64,000 nt of DNA from Coleophoma eucalyptorum (taxonomy: Eukaryota; Ascomycota; Leotiomycetes; Helotiales; Dermateaceae), in contig JALRME010000057.1 in NCBI GenBank assembly GCA_026120035.1, forward strand, positions 62,001-126,000, written 5' to 3'. The translations under genes and the position numbers were made by a program. Below are positions 1-12,317 of the stretch, piece after piece. Each line of letters begins with the position of its first letter. The first letter of the stretch is position 1. The notes beneath the pieces are model-generated. The model ran no database searches. It saw only the letters and a program-made list of their open reading frames with translations, and had not been told where the DNA came from.

Positions 1-185
1 TTATCATTATTTCTGCAAGCATATCTAAAGCCTCCACAAAGTTTTGCCTGTCTTGTCCTAGTTCGAGATAAGTCTAGTCACAGAATATTGTTCAAACTCG
101 AGCAACAAAGACAGTGTTACTGCCTCTATATTAGTAAAGTCATTTGATACGAGCTCACTCACACATCTTGCATCTTTCATTCACA

Positions 186-1936
186 ATGTCGTCGGATGCC
201 GAATTCGAGTACGCGTTTGATGGCGCTAACATGCGCCGGCGCAGCATCAGTAGCATTGAGACCAACAACCTCAACCAGGGACAGAAGACAGTCGTTCTAG
301 AGGAGCTAGATAAGGCGGATAGGGCCTTGGCAGAACAGTTTGGTTACAAACCCGTAAGATAAACGCAAAGAAGAGGTGATCTGGCGTTAATTCTGCATAG
401 GTATTCAAACGCGAATTCGGCTATTTCTCCACCTTTTCCTTCGCCATTAGCATCTCAGGCCTCTTCTCAACAGTTACCACTACCTTCAGTTACCCTTTAT
501 ATGCCGGTGGGGCTGCATCGGCAGTTTGGTGCTGGCTCATCTCTGGTGCAGGTTGCATGTGTATTGCCTGCTCAGTTGCCGAACTTGTCTCTGCTTATCC
601 AACTAGCGGTGGTCTCTACTATACTGTCTCTCGTCTTGCCCCAAGACAATGGGTCCCGAGTATCAGTTGGGTTGTGGGATGGCTCAATCTTCTCGGCCAA
701 GTTGCTGGGATCGCTTCTGCCGAGTACGGAGCTGCACAAATGCTGTTGGCTGCCGTTTCTGTAGCTCGCGATTTCACTTGGTATCCAACTACTGGTGCCA
801 CAATCGGTGTTATGGCATGCTTGACATTGTTTTGCGGACTCGTTAACTCGTTATCCACCTATTGGATGGAGAAGATGACAAAGACGTATGTTGTCTTTCA
901 CTTCGGTGTTCTGGTTTCTTGCTGCATTGCACTGTTGGTCATGACTGAGAACAAGCACGATGCGGCGTATGTCTTCATACATATTGACGACCCAGCACCA
1001 TCAGGCTGGAAGCCGATTGGCTGGTCGTTCCTTTTCGGCTTCTTGTCTGTTTCGTGGACTATGACTGATTATGATGCTACCGCACATATCACTGAAGAGT
1101 AGGTTCCCTAGCCACATTGCTATTGAGCATGTTTTAACAATAACAGGATCGAGCAACCCGAAGTAAAAGCCCCATGGGCTATTTCGGTTGCGATGGCTTT
1201 CACTTACGTTCTCGGTTTCCTATTCAACATCGTGCTTGTCTTCTGCATGGGTGATCCAGCTGAACTACTGGCCTCTCCAATTCAACAGCCGGTTGCGCAG
1301 CTCTACTATAACTCCCTTGGTAGAACTGGAGGTGTCTTTTTCACAGTGGCCGCTTTTCTTATTATTGAGTTTGCCTGCTTTACTGCTATGCAGTCATTGG
1401 CTCGCTCAATCTTCGCCTTCTCCCGAGATCGCTTACTACCCTTATCTAGTGTCTGGACGAGGATAAACCCGATTAGTGGAACTCCACTATATGCTGTATG
1501 GCTCTCTGTTTTTTGTTGCATTGCCATCAACTTGATCGGCCTTGGCTCCTACGCGGCTATTGCTGGTGTTTTCAACGTTTGCGCGATTGCTTTAGACTGG
1601 TCTTACTGCATTCCCATTGCATGCAAGCTTATTTTTGGCAAGTTCGTCCCTGGGCCGTGGCATATGGGAAAATTCTCATTTTTCATCAACCTCACGGCCT
1701 GTATCTGGACCTTGTTCGTGAGTATCGTTTTTCTGCTTCCTACGTACAGACCAGTTACCGCAGATAACATGAATTACGCAGTCGTTTTCCTGCTCTTTAT
1801 TTTATTGTGTTCAGCGGTATTCTGGTGGATTAAAGGAAAGAAATATTATACTGGACCACTTATTGAGACCGGAATTCAGGGTGTGAATGTGGAAATATTA
1901 GATAATGAACTTGTTGTCCGGAAGGAGAAGAAGTAG
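186..1936 (+). CDS. APC-superfamily amino acid/GABA/choline permease
   Basis: Plasma- or vacuolar-membrane permease of the fungal amino-acid/choline transporter group (UGA4/HNM1-like), importing a small nitrogen compound with protons. Exons read as 186-353, 401-1098 and 1147-1936, giving 551 residues. The start is the ATG in the TCACAATGTC context; an in-frame ATG at 144 is less likely. The N-terminal tail is hydrophilic. The family core follows: the FGYFSTFSFAISISG-type first helix in exon 2, an SAYPTSGGLYY segment, and ITEE-IEQPEVKAPWAI across the second intron, a hallmark of this family. About 12 hydrophobic segments are visible. Both introns are short with GTAAGA/GTAGGT donors. The substrate cannot be decided from sequence alone. 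The family call is firm. Confidence 0.9.
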
Positions 1937-4054
1937 CCAACTAGCCGTTCTGGGCCATTAATGGCAATGAATCTGTGGCGTGATATTGAATACTAAGCAG
2001 TTTGGCTCTATAAGCCCAGATGTTCCATGAGCAACTCGTTTAAAGCACCAGGAGCTTATTTCTCTATGCTATAATATAGAAAGTGCATTACACCAACGAT
2101 TGAATGATAATTTATTGTTTCCTTATAGGACTGAACATATTTAAGTATGTAGGCTCTACTATAAGGTTTGCTTTTGTTTGTCGCACCTATAGGTCACCAA
2201 TGTTTTCTTAAGTGACAAGAGATTTATTAATTAACCGTAACTCTTTATCGCATTAGCTTCCCTATGCGGTACAGTGACCTTGGTGCAGCCCACCATCGAT
2301 TTTAATCTGGCTTATAGTTCTAGAGACCATGTTTAAAGCACTCTTCTGCACTCTTGATCATTATGACTGAGGCCTTATGACTAGAAAAACAGCAAAGATA
2401 GCCGAGCGCTACCCCATATGTTATTATTATAAGTTCACAGATTGATCGCATGACTGTCTTAAATGAAATTTTCCTCATTTTCAGAGTCAATTACTGTTGA
2501 TTAAGTGAACTTATTGTCACACAATTTGTTGCCACGTAAATTCCCTCTTAGTTTATGATTGCTATAGAGTTAGAAGACACGAGAACATTTATTAAGGCGT
2601 AGAAACTGAGTTCCCACAGCATGGGAATAACTTAGTTTGATAGTACCCCCTACTTGGCTGAACTACATTCTTGTTGCTTAAATAGTGTCCCCTGACCGTT
2701 GCTCTCTCTTTCCGGAGCAAGCTACAGGTAGGTATTAAATAGACTATCCTTACTTTTTGAAATACTGTACACCAAGCAACAGATGTGTATGTTCAAAACA
2801 TTCATTTACTCTAGAAGATTATAGAAGATTCGATTTAATATTTTGGCTACTGCGATAGCTACTTTGATTATGTGCGATATGAAGGGTACATCTATCAGGA
2901 GCAATATTAATGAGCATAACATCATCGCTGCGACTTAACGATACGCTCGTTAATATAACAAGACTAGCTAGGTATGCTATTATACAGTATGATATCGGGA
3001 AATACAAGCAAGGTGCCCTCATGATGGACAGCAACCAACAAGCAAAGACCCCCACTGCGCTGAGATCTGGAATCCAGCCGCGTCAAACTCACCAAACTCT
3101 CTAAGGGAAAGCCATTTCAGAGCAGAAACGCGTTTGCAAGATACTTCACCACTTTTCCAGAGAATGATAAAAAATGAGGACTGCTCATGTCCAAGGTAGG
3201 AAGCAGACTAATGTTTGATTAAAGGTGTTGTAGAGGGTGCTCGTGGATGTCTCAAAGTTGGGGGGATAAATGTCTCGTGACGAGGCAGATACTGTACGGA
3301 AGTTGGTACTTCGCACCCCGTACTGCTATGCAGATTTGGTGGGTCCATGACCTGACCATCAGATAACCTTCTAGGGCGGGATTCGTTCCCGTGCAGGTTC
3401 GGTGGATCTCGACAATCTGATAACCTTCTAGAGCGGAACCTATTTCCATTCCTCGTACAGGACGACTGGAGTGCTACACGTGCACCTCCAGTGTATAGCG
3501 CGTTAAAATGAGGCATTTTCGAGGAGGCCAAGCAGGCTGTAGATCCTGAATTGAAGAGACGCGCATTGATCGCCTTTACTCGTTCTTTTATGTCCCTCTC
3601 GATTTGCCACTGGGTCATTCTCGCCCGCGTGGTATCATGATGCATCTTTCGCCGTTCCATGTAGTTCAGAAGCCTAGAAGCTCAGAAGCTCAGTTTGTCA
3701 GCGTACATCGCCGCCCTAGCGATTACAGAGACAAAGAGAGAAATAATGGAAGGGCTTAACGCAGTCGTTGGCCCATAGCCAAGTGATTTAGAAGTCCAAG
3801 GCTGTTTTTTATTGGGCATTATTTCTCCACCTCCATACGATATCACCTATTTGGTGGGAACGCAGCACATATCCACTTTTTATTTTAATTTATGGCTTGG
3901 CTCAATCAAGGCCAAGCAAAGAAACATCTTGGCAAAGCATCATATACCACTGTATCTCCAGCCAGCCTCATGTTCGGTACAGTACAACTCTCTTATCAAA
4001 CGAATAAAAAAGTTCTCGATTAAACCAAAACAACCATCCAGCAACCCATTCAAT
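1937..4054. other. Intergenic AT-rich stretch
   Basis: No convincing gene. It holds the 3' region of the permease and the promoter of the Ca2+-ATPase. The only long open frame (3208-3660, minus) is described separately. From about 3356 to 3450 there is an imperfect duplication around the phrase GATAACCTTCTAG. Confidence 0.6.
3208..3660 (-). CDS. Doubtful 150-residue ORF with internal duplication
   Basis: An open frame starting MERRKMHHDTTRARMTQ. It is arginine-rich and contains two near-copies of an RRLSD...DPPNLH segment, which reflect an imperfect DNA duplication of about 50-60 bp at 3356-3450. No recognised domain, signal peptide or membrane helix. It lies alone between two convergent/tandem genes with no visible promoter. 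It may be a chance frame over a small repeat; I list it mainly for the duplication. Confidence 0.15.
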   Translation of the reverse strand: MERRKMHHDTTRARMTQWQIERDIKERVKAINARLFNSGSTACLASSKMPHFNALYTGGARVALQSSCTRNGNRFRSRRLSDCRDPPNLHGNESRPRRLSDGQVMDPPNLHSSTGCEVPTSVQYLPRHETFIPPTLRHPRAPSTTPLIKH

Positions 4055-7000
4055 ATGTGTGTTTACCAGGAAGTTCCGCCCACGGCAGCGATCAAGAACG
4101 TATGTTGAATGTGTGTTCGATATGGATCACAATTACTTACCACTCTCAACTTCTTTAGATAGAATCACTGCTGGCAACTGGATACAAGCGCTCCAATAAA
4201 GGCCTTGCGGTTGGTTCGTCTGATTACCGCTTCCGCACACTCGACCTCCGCTGATAACCAGAGGTCAGGATCGGGATTTAATGTCGAGGTCGAAAATTTC
4301 GGCTCACCAATAAAATCGTCGGTGGCAAATAGCGCATCGATTTCCGCTGGATTTGATGGCGATGGCGCAGAGGAGGCGTTGACTCCTGATCCTGGCCGCG
4401 AACAAGACTTCATTGTTCAAGACAACCCTTTCGCATTTACACCTGGCCACCTCAACAAGCTTTTGAACCCTAAATCCATTGCTGCATTTAAAGCACTTGG
4501 AGGACTCGCCGGCTTGGAACGAGGACTGCGAACTGATACTTCTCATGGACTTAACATTGGGGAAATTCAGCTGGTGGGAAAAGTTACCTTTGAGGATGCA
4601 GCAGGAAAGACAGAGAAGAAAGAGGAAGTGGGGGAAATAAGGGAGGTAGGAGAGGTAGGAGAGGTAGGAGGGTTAGGAGGGGTAGGAGAGGTAGGAGAGG
4701 TAGGAGAGGTAGAAGAGGTAGGAGGAAAACAACCACCGCTCGAAGGTGATGCCCGCAACCATGCGGTTCAGTTCGAAGATCGCTTAAGAGTTTTTAAGGA
4801 TAACCGACTCCCTCCGAAGGATGAACTCAGCTTCTTCGTAATACTTTGGAGAGCTTATCGCAAAGACAAGATTCTCATGATTCTGACTATTGCAGCGGTT
4901 ATATCTCTTGCCCTTGGATTGTACGAATCATTTGGACAGCCTAGAGAACCAGGAGAGGGTGCCCCAGTAGATTGGGTGGAAGGACTTGCCATTCTTGTTG
5001 CCGTCATCATTTGTATAGTGGTCACTGCTATAAACGATTGGCAGATGGAGGCCCAATTTCGACGTCTAAACAAGAAGGTTAGTCAATTTTGCTGTGCAAG
5101 ATAATGGGGGCTGACTGTGTCTATAGAAAGAGGACCGGGAAGTCAAGGCAATTCGCTCTGGAAAATCCGTGATGATTTCTGTCTTCGATATCACTGTAGG
5201 CGACGTGCTTCACCTTGAACCAGGGGATGCCATTCCTGCTGATGGTATCTTCATCGAAGGGCACGGAGTCAAATGTGATGAGTCGTCTGCAACTGGGGAA
5301 TCTGACCAGATGCTAAAGACTGGCGGCTCAGAAGTTTGGCGGATGATGGAGAATGGAAAGTCAATTGCTAAGCTCGATCCATTTATCATTTCAGGAGGTA
5401 AAGTTTTGGAGGGTGTTGGAACTTATCTCGTCACAAGCGTCGGTGTTAACTCTAGCTATGGAAAGATCATGATGTCTTTACGTACGGAGAACGAAGAGAC
5501 ACCTCTTCAGATTAAGCTAGGTCGTTTAGCTGATTGGATTGGGGGGTTGGGTGTAATGTAAGACCTTGTTATCTTCACTGAACGATCTAACAGAAACCTA
5601 GGGCTGCCTCGCTCCTTTTCGTCATTCTCCTGATACGGTTTTTGGCTTCCTTGTCCGACAATACAGATACACCTGCACAAAGAGGTTCGGCAGTTTTAGA
5701 GTTGCTTATAGTCTCCGTTGCCATCATTGCTGTGGCAATCCCAGAGGGGCTACCCTTAGCCGTGACCCTTGCATTAGCTTTCGCAACAAATCGCATGCTA
5801 AAGGAGAACAACCTTGTTAGACTACTACGCGCATGCGAGACAATGGGCAATGCAACAACTATTTGTTCTGATAAGACAGGCACACTTACTCAGAACAAGA
5901 TGACTGTAGTTACTGCAACTTGGGGAGTGACGGCATGCTTTGACGAGCTTGAACCAACTGGACCTACAGATATTGAGCACGCCACAAATGCTTCCAAAGT
6001 TTCACCTGCTCTATCTGCTCGTTTCATTGACCTTGCAAGACAATCCATCTCTGCCAATTCTATAGCATTCGAGGCTGATGATAATGGAGCTGTTTCATTC
6101 ATCGGCTCAAAGACCGAAGTGGCTCTACTTCATTTCGCCCAAGAGCATCTTTCTATGAGCTCTGTTAGCGAAGAACGTGCTAACCTAAATATTACTCAAA
6201 TGATACCTTTTGACTCAAGCCGAAAGTTTATGGGAGTGATTATACAACTCGAGAAGGATAGATATCGACTATTGGTTAAAGGAGCTGCGGAGATCATGCT
6301 TGCTCATGCAAGTCACGTAGTGACAGATCTCTCTAGCAACGAGTTTATTACTGAGAGCCTATCTGAAACACAAAAGTCCGATATCTCTTTGGGGATTAAG
6401 ACTTATGCTCAGCGTTCACTTCGAACAATTGGGTTTCTTTTCAAAGATTTTGAGGAGTGGCCACCAGCGGACATGCATAACTCGGATGAAGACAACGCCG
6501 TAACCAACTTCGAGAAACTTTTAAACGGCATGATCTGGATGGGAGTGGTTGGTATTCACGATCCTTTGCGACCCGGCGTCAGCGATGCGGTAGCTCGTTG
6601 CCAGGCTGCTGGCATTACAGTAAGAATGGTCACTGGTGATAATATCGCCACAGCATGCGCGATTGCGACTGAGTGTGGGATTATAACGGGCACTGGAATT
6701 TGTATGGAAGGACCAATATTCAGACAACTCTCTAACGAAGCTATGAACGAGGTTTTACCTAAACTACAAGTTCTTGCCCGATCGTCTCCGGAGGACAAAC
6801 GCATTTTAGTTACGAGACTTAAGGAGCTCGGCGAGACTGTTGCTGTGACAGGAGACGGTACGAATGACGGTCCTGCCTTGAAGATAGCTGACATTGGATT
6901 TTCAATGGGTATCGCTGGAACGGAAGTCGCCAAGGAAGCCTCTTCAATCATCCTCATGGATGACAACTTTTCTAGCATCATAAAGGCGATCATGTGGGGG

Positions 7001-7906
7001 CGCGCGATCAATGATGCTGTGGCTAAGTTCCTCCAGTTTCAGATCAGCGTTAACATCACTGCTGTCTTACTTGCCTTTATTTCTGCGGTCTCTTCGCCGA
7101 CAATGACGTCCGTTCTGACAGCTGTACAGCTACTATGGGTGAATCTTATTATGGACTCTTTTGCTGCTCTAGCTTTAGCCACAGACGCTCCTACTGAGAA
7201 AATCCTTGATCGCAATCCTACGCCGAAATCTGCACCATTGATCACTACCAATATGTGGAAGATGATCATTGGTCAAGCAGTGTATCAGTTGGTTGTCACT
7301 TTTACACTCTATTATGGTGGTAGCCGTATTTTTGGGTATGATACAGCGAGCAATGCAGAGCTAAAGCTACAACTGGACACCATAGTCTTTAATACTTTCG
7401 TTTGGCTGCAAATTTTCAATGAGCTCAACTGTCGTCGGTTAGATAACAGACTCAACATCTTCGAAGGTATTCATCGTAATTGGTTCTTCGTCGGCATCAA
7501 TTGTATCATGATTGGTGGACAAGTCATGATTGTTTTTGTTGGAGGCAAATCTTTTTCAGTCACTCGAATTGGCGGTACTCAGTGGGCCATCTGCATTGGT
7601 TGTGCAATCTTCTGTTTACCATGGGCCATTGTGCTTAAGATGATTCCAGATAATCACGCAGAGACAGTATTCTCGTTTTTCACCAGGATCTTTACGGTCG
7701 CCTTTCTTTCAATAATGACCACATTGCGTTTTGCCTTTCATCCTATAATGACGATGTGGCGAGCTGTCTACGACCCAGCAAGAAGAGCATTTAGGCGTAT
7801 GTTTAAAATAGGAAGTGTGGAGGTAGCGGCAAACACTGATGAAGAGACCGCGGAATATTTCATGTCGCCTTCGACGCTACTTAAACAGCCACCTGTTAAA
7901 ATGTAG
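4055..7906 (+). CDS. PMC1-like P-type Ca2+-ATPase (P2B)
   Basis: Vacuolar or plasma-membrane pump that exports Ca2+ from the cytosol using ATP. Proposed exons are 4055-4099, 4163-5077, 5127-5557 and 5602-7906 (about 1231 residues, normal for fungal PMC1). Visible motifs: an NPFAF...LNKLLNPKSIAAF segment typical of the family; the actuator TGES loop; PEGLPLAVTLALAFAT in helix M4; the phosphorylation loop CSDKTGTLTQNKMTVV with Asp near residue 554; the hinge TGDGTNDGPALKIADIG. Introns 2 and 3 keep phase exactly. The first exon is uncertain: the long exon is closed upstream by a stop at 4160-4162, so I used the ATG at 4055 with an acceptor at 4161-4162. A glutamate/glycine/valine-rich minisatellite sits in the N-terminal region. 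Family assignment is secure; the extreme N-terminus is not. Confidence 0.9.
4636..4727 (+). repeat. Coding 9-bp minisatellite (GAGGTAGGA-type) in the Ca2+-ATPase
   Basis: About nine to ten imperfect copies of a 9-bp unit resembling GAGGTAGGA run in frame and encode a low-complexity tract of GEV/GGV triplets ahead of the first membrane helix. Unit length is a multiple of three, so copy-number change keeps the frame. Confidence 0.85.
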
Positions 7907-9349
7907 AATCAGGGGATACGTAATGTACTTTATAGGTAGAGTAGTTATGAGAGCAAAATGAATTTTTCTCATACAGTATTGAGCGTGATTATCAGAACTA
8001 CAACGCAAGAAAGGTTCTCTAGGACCATTCAGTATCCTCCAACTTTTGCAAACGGAAATAAGCTCGATGCATATTTGAACTTGAATTCCTGGGGTAGGTC
8101 TAGTATAAAATTATTTTGAGACCCTTCTGTTATCCGGATATCGAGGCCTTGCAAGCTCAGACGATTGGTCAGTGTTACAAATAATATCTTGGAATAAAAG
8201 CTTGTTATTCTCTTACGATGTGACAACGGAGGACTGCCAACAAGGTGTGATATCCGAGTGTTTGACTATGGGGCTAGTCAGACAAACAATGCTTGACAAC
8301 CATATGTAGCTGCAGTGACAGTGGTATATACGAAATTTAGTCAATTCCAGGGATGATTTGCCTAATTTGGAGCTATAAGGAATTGTGAATTATATTGAAA
8401 AATGTGAAATTAGTCGTCATGTGATTAAGGCGCAAAATTGGCAATATATCAAATGTTTGTAGCTCCGCTGATACTATATCAAAATCTATGAGACCTCTCT
8501 CAAGATATTTTGTCCAGGCTGGTAGTATTTCCATATTGTTTATTAGAATATAAGTCGCCAATACAGCAGTTCGCTATAGTAGTCTTCTGCGATTGCATTA
8601 CTGCGGTCTGTGACCCTATGTCACCAAATTCAGAAGATTGTACCAGTATCTCTAGGTCAAGGGAGTTCAAAAAGTTTCGTCGCTTTAAGTTAATGCAGAC
8701 GATGTCCTTTGAGAGAATGGTTTACGGAAAACTTCCGCGTCTTAAGAGTCTTCCTAGTAGGTCTATGGAGCCATTTAATATGATAGCTCAAAGGACAGAT
8801 AGAAAGAAGTGAAGCTGTTACAGTTCAGAAACTCGTCCAGTTAGTATTAGTATATCGTGCATCACAAAAGGTATATGTGCATACACATAGTGCACTGTCT
8901 TTATGTCTGGAATTTTAGGTGGGTCCCTTATTTAGGATCAAGCTCCGTTGCAAACAAAGAGAATAGCACTCAAGATGCCTTTTATGGCCAGACTTTCCAC
9001 CTTTATGGCGCACTGTTATGGTTATTGGGCTATTCTTTATATATTTTGTAGCCATTAAGGTACACTTGTCTTGTAAGTCATTGTTCTATAAGTCTGAAGT
9101 CCTTTGCATGCATTCTTGGGATGTTTTTGAACCTGAATTTTTACATGCAAGGGGCCTCATCACTATTTTGCATATACTGCCCATACCCTTGTCTTCTTCA
9201 GTATATTGGCCAAGATCAGTCTGGATTCTTTATTCAGTAAAACTTTTACAGAATTAAAGGCTAGAGATTAGCTTGAATAAGCCAGTCATGGTACAGTACA
9301 CTTTGGTTCCTTATACAAATCTTATACAAGTAGAATAGATACCAGATCC
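7907..9349. other. Intergenic AT-rich stretch
   Basis: Lies between two convergent genes. It contains only short open frames without recognisable domains; I see no RNA gene or repeat. Confidence 0.6.
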
Positions 9350-9810
9350 TTATACGCCAAATCGGAATTCCCTAACCTTCTTCTGGTAGTAGTACGTTGC
9401 AAGTCCGCCCGCAGCAGCTAGACCAAGCGGCACTGGAGCCCGAGCACGCGTCTTAACGATCCTAGGAACTGCCGACCCGAGAAGCAAGATACTGTTTCCT
9501 AATGCAAGTTCGGCTCCGTAGTCCTTGTTTTCCTTGATTAAATATCCTATCATTTTGATCAGTCAACAATTTTTAATTTCCGGTATTGCTACCTGTCCTT
9601 TGTATTAAGGCAAAAAATTACTTACCGGCAAATGCATATGATGCTCCGAGTCCAAGCCCAGCAATGAGAGACGGCTTAGAGCGCGTCCGCATATAGCCGG
9701 CTGTTCCGCCGACAGCCACTATTGAGCTAGTGGTTAGCATTCCAAAGATCTTACGATCAGTTTCAAGACTTACAAAGACCGGCAAGTGTAAAAGATGGAT
9801 GTGCCGCCAT
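9350..9810 (-). CDS. TMEM14/UPF0136 family small membrane protein
   Basis: Small integral membrane protein of the TMEM14 family (animal TMEM14C acts in mitochondrial porphyrin transport; the fungal role is not established). Exons on the minus strand: 9774-9810, 9626-9718 and 9350-9546, giving 108 residues, the usual family length. The first intron is placed with acceptor CAATAG at 9719-9720, which restores a continuous MAAHPSFTLAGL-LAVGGTAGYMRT N-terminus; other acceptors break the frame. Further signatures are SKPSLIAGLGLGASYAFAGYLIKEN and the C-terminal YYYQKKVREFRFGV. Three to four short glycine/alanine-rich helices are visible. Gene and structure are well supported. Confidence 0.88.
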
Positions 9811-10190
9811 GTCTCTTGCCTAATATCGTCTCTGCCTCGTTTATTCTAGATGTTACGAAGACCGATCGAACTACGTGGGCAATCAACTAGTATTGACAAG
9901 AATCTAAGAACAATGTAAAGAGAGTGAAGGGGAGCGTCTAAAGTTATTTACCAATATTACCGCGTCTGACCGCCTTCGGGCCGACATATTCCCGGTCTCA
10001 TGTGACCTTCGCCTGACTGCCGTGCACGGAGCCCAAACAGTACGGCATACGGTGATCATGGTGAGTAAGGTTGTTTATGCAGAATGGTGTTAAGCTAGAG
10101 ACTGCGCAATGAAATAGTATTTATAGTACACTCCCGGTAGAGGATTTTAGCCGTGTGTATGCTAAGTTTGAAACGCACTTCTAGATAATG
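9811..10190. other. Intergenic spacer upstream of the TMEM14 gene
   Basis: 5' region of the TMEM14-family gene and 3' region of the next minus-strand gene. Nothing else recognised. Confidence 0.5.
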
Positions 10191-12317
10191 TTAAAAATTT
10201 AGATCGTTCTCCAAGACTATACCATCTTGAGGTCCTGCAGGAGAATGCTCAGAGATCTTCTCTTCTTCAAAGCCCTCCCAAGTCTTAGGATTTTCATCCT
10301 TTGATTTGGTTTGCGTAGGCTGCAGTTCCTCCTCTCCTTTGCCTGCATCTATTATGGAAATATCAGATGCTATTTGAAATGACTGAAGCTCCTCATCCAT
10401 CTTCACCACTCCTGCTATAGAAGTGTCTGCTTCGAATTGAGAAGATTGAGACTTCTCCTCTGTCGTCTCTATTTCGGGTCTCGAAGATTCTGGTTTTAGC
10501 TCCTCGTCCGCCTTCTCTGCCTTCTCTGGATCCAACATAGACGCGAAAGCCTCTGATTCAGATAATTGAGGCCCCGTCTCTGCTTTTTTATCTTTCTTTG
10601 ATTCTATTGTAGATGAAGATGCCTCTAATTGAGAAGAGTGGGATGTTTCTGTCTTTGGTTCGATACTAGCAGCAACCGTGACTTGGGAAGAATGAGGCTC
10701 CTCTTCCGAATTCCCTAATGTTGCTGCGGAAAGTCGTACATTTAACTCCTCGTCTGCTTCATCAGATTTTTTTGTGGCAGTACTAGTTTCCTGCTGAGAA
10801 GATTGAGACTCCATTTTCGACGTTTCGGCCTCTGCGGTCGTGATGGAAACACCTGTATCCGGTAAGGAAGATTGAGGTTTCTCTTGTCCTTGCTCTGATT
10901 TCACTGGTACAAATCGAGCCGTGACCCGCGGTTTCTCTTCCAAATCAGAGTTTTTCTCAGCCACCTGCCCGCCTACTACGGATTCCATTTTCTCGCGAAA
11001 TGAGTCATCATAGTAGCTCATTACAGAGGATGCTCGGTGGCTGGATCGAACCGTGTCTACTGATGTGCGTGGGGTAGCCGTGATATTGCCATTCGCGGAA
11101 GACGAAGACTCATGTGCTACCCACGACCGGCGGCTGGTGGTTGAATTGGACCTGGCAAGTGGGGGTAGGCGCAGTATCGAGGAAGATTGCCCCTGCTTGT
11201 TCTCAAACATGGCCAGTTTATCCGACACGCTGCCCGCCTTTTTCTTGAGGATGCCTAGATCAGCATTCGTGCTGCTTGATTTCTTCTCCTCAAGTTCTCT
11301 GATCCAAGCTAGGCGGCTGCCCACTCCTCGCGTCGACACCCTTCGCGCTGGAATATCTGCTTGTGGTGGAACAGCACTTGGACCCGAAGTCAAACGAGCA
11401 GCAGCTGCGGATGTTGGTGCTGAAGTGATAGACTTCTGCCAAGCTTGTATACGATCCAATGGCATAGCCGAAGCACTTCTCACTGTCGGAGTAGTCTTCG
11501 CTGTAGCAGAAACACTATTCGGAGATGGAGTGGCCACCGCATACATGGAGTGGCGGTTGTTAAAATCCAATTTTTTCGCAGGTAAACCTTCTGAGAACAC
11601 ATTTTGGTCTAACACCACAGCGCTACCACAGTCATCGCTATACTGCGATGTCTTCAGAGACGTATCTCTTGGCGTTGCAGCCTTCTCAAAAGCTGGGTCG
11701 CTGACCTGTAAAGCGACCTCAGAGCGTGAGCTGGTTACCTTCGGCAAAGGGTCTGTTAGGAAATGCTTAGGCTCGACGGGCCGCCCGCGATCCAGGATAC
11801 TTCTCCCTGCAGCCTGAGTATCGCGAGTTGACGTCAAATCTGCCGACGTACGAGTGTACGCGATGCTTCGAGTCTCCACCATGGAGAAGGGTCGCCTGTC
11901 ATTATTGCCGTGCGTCTGTGAAGGATCTTGATCAAGCTGTCCTGACTGTCCTGAGATCGGGAAGTCAAGAACTGACTTGTTTGCAAACAAGTCACTTATG
12001 GGCGTTTTAGAATTTGCTGGAGCTGAAGGCGGCTGCTCATTCGAGTCAAAGTCAGCATCTCGTTTGTCCGTCTCGAGCCAGCCCTCTGAAAGACGAATGC
12101 CTTCCAACACGTTCAAGTCAACTTCCAGAGGCTTGAATTCCAGCGCGCTCTCCGTGGGGGGAGCCTTTTTCTGTCTTTTGAACCTGGATATGGAGCTCTT
12201 CTTGTCGGCCGTCACTGACGACTGCTTGTTCCTTGCCGAGCCATGCCTTACAAAGCCAGATAGCTTCTCTGCAAGGGGCCGCCACGACGGCTCTGCTGTA
12301 TGGGTTTTTTCTGCCAT
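10191..12317 (-). CDS. Large intrinsically disordered fungal protein, function unknown
   Basis: A single uninterrupted frame of 708 residues starting MAEKTHTAEPSWRPLAEKL. No enzymatic domain recognised. The N-terminal half is basic and Ser/Ala-rich. A more ordered patch around residues 315-375 reads RRVSTRGVGSRLAWIRELEEKK followed by GSVSDKLAMFEN, which resembles short conserved motifs of cytoskeleton-associated proteins, but I cannot assign it. The C-terminal third is acidic and built from degenerate repeats of a Ser-Ser-Gln core followed by Glu/Ala-rich stretches (at least six occurrences). No signal peptide or membrane helix. The length of the open frame and biased composition make it a real gene; any function would be a guess. 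Confidence 0.75.
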   Translation of the reverse strand: MAEKTHTAEPSWRPLAEKLSGFVRHGSARNKQSSVTADKKSSISRFKRQKKAPPTESALEFKPLEVDLNVLEGIRLSEGWLETDKRDADFDSNEQPPSAPANSKTPISDLFANKSVLDFPISGQSGQLDQDPSQTHGNNDRRPFSMVETRSIAYTRTSADLTSTRDTQAAGRSILDRGRPVEPKHFLTDPLPKVTSSRSEVALQVSDPAFEKAATPRDTSLKTSQYSDDCGSAVVLDQNVFSEGLPAKKLDFNNRHSMYAVATPSPNSVSATAKTTPTVRSASAMPLDRIQAWQKSITSAPTSAAAARLTSGPSAVPPQADIPARRVSTRGVGSRLAWIRELEEKKSSSTNADLGILKKKAGSVSDKLAMFENKQGQSSSILRLPPLARSNSTTSRRSWVAHESSSSANGNITATPRTSVDTVRSSHRASSVMSYYDDSFREKMESVVGGQVAEKNSDLEEKPRVTARFVPVKSEQGQEKPQSSLPDTGVSITTAEAETSKMESQSSQQETSTATKKSDEADEELNVRLSAATLGNSEEEPHSSQVTVAASIEPKTETSHSSQLEASSSTIESKKDKKAETGPQLSESEAFASMLDPEKAEKADEELKPESSRPEIETTEEKSQSSQFEADTSIAGVVKMDEELQSFQIASDISIIDAGKGEEELQPTQTKSKDENPKTWEGFEEEKISEHSPAGPQDGIVLENDLNF

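Noticed and set aside
8510..8812. 100-residue ORF downstream of the Ca2+-ATPase
   Set aside because: No recognisable motif and composition typical of noncoding AT-rich DNA.
9735..9774. Alternative first-intron acceptor for the TMEM14-family gene (CACTAG)
   Set aside because: Gives the wrong phase with the GTAAGT donor; the CAATAG acceptor 13 bases further in the transcript restores the family N-terminus.
11053..11817. 254-residue plus-strand ORF
   Set aside because: Mirror frame of the 708-residue minus-strand gene; no domain of its own.
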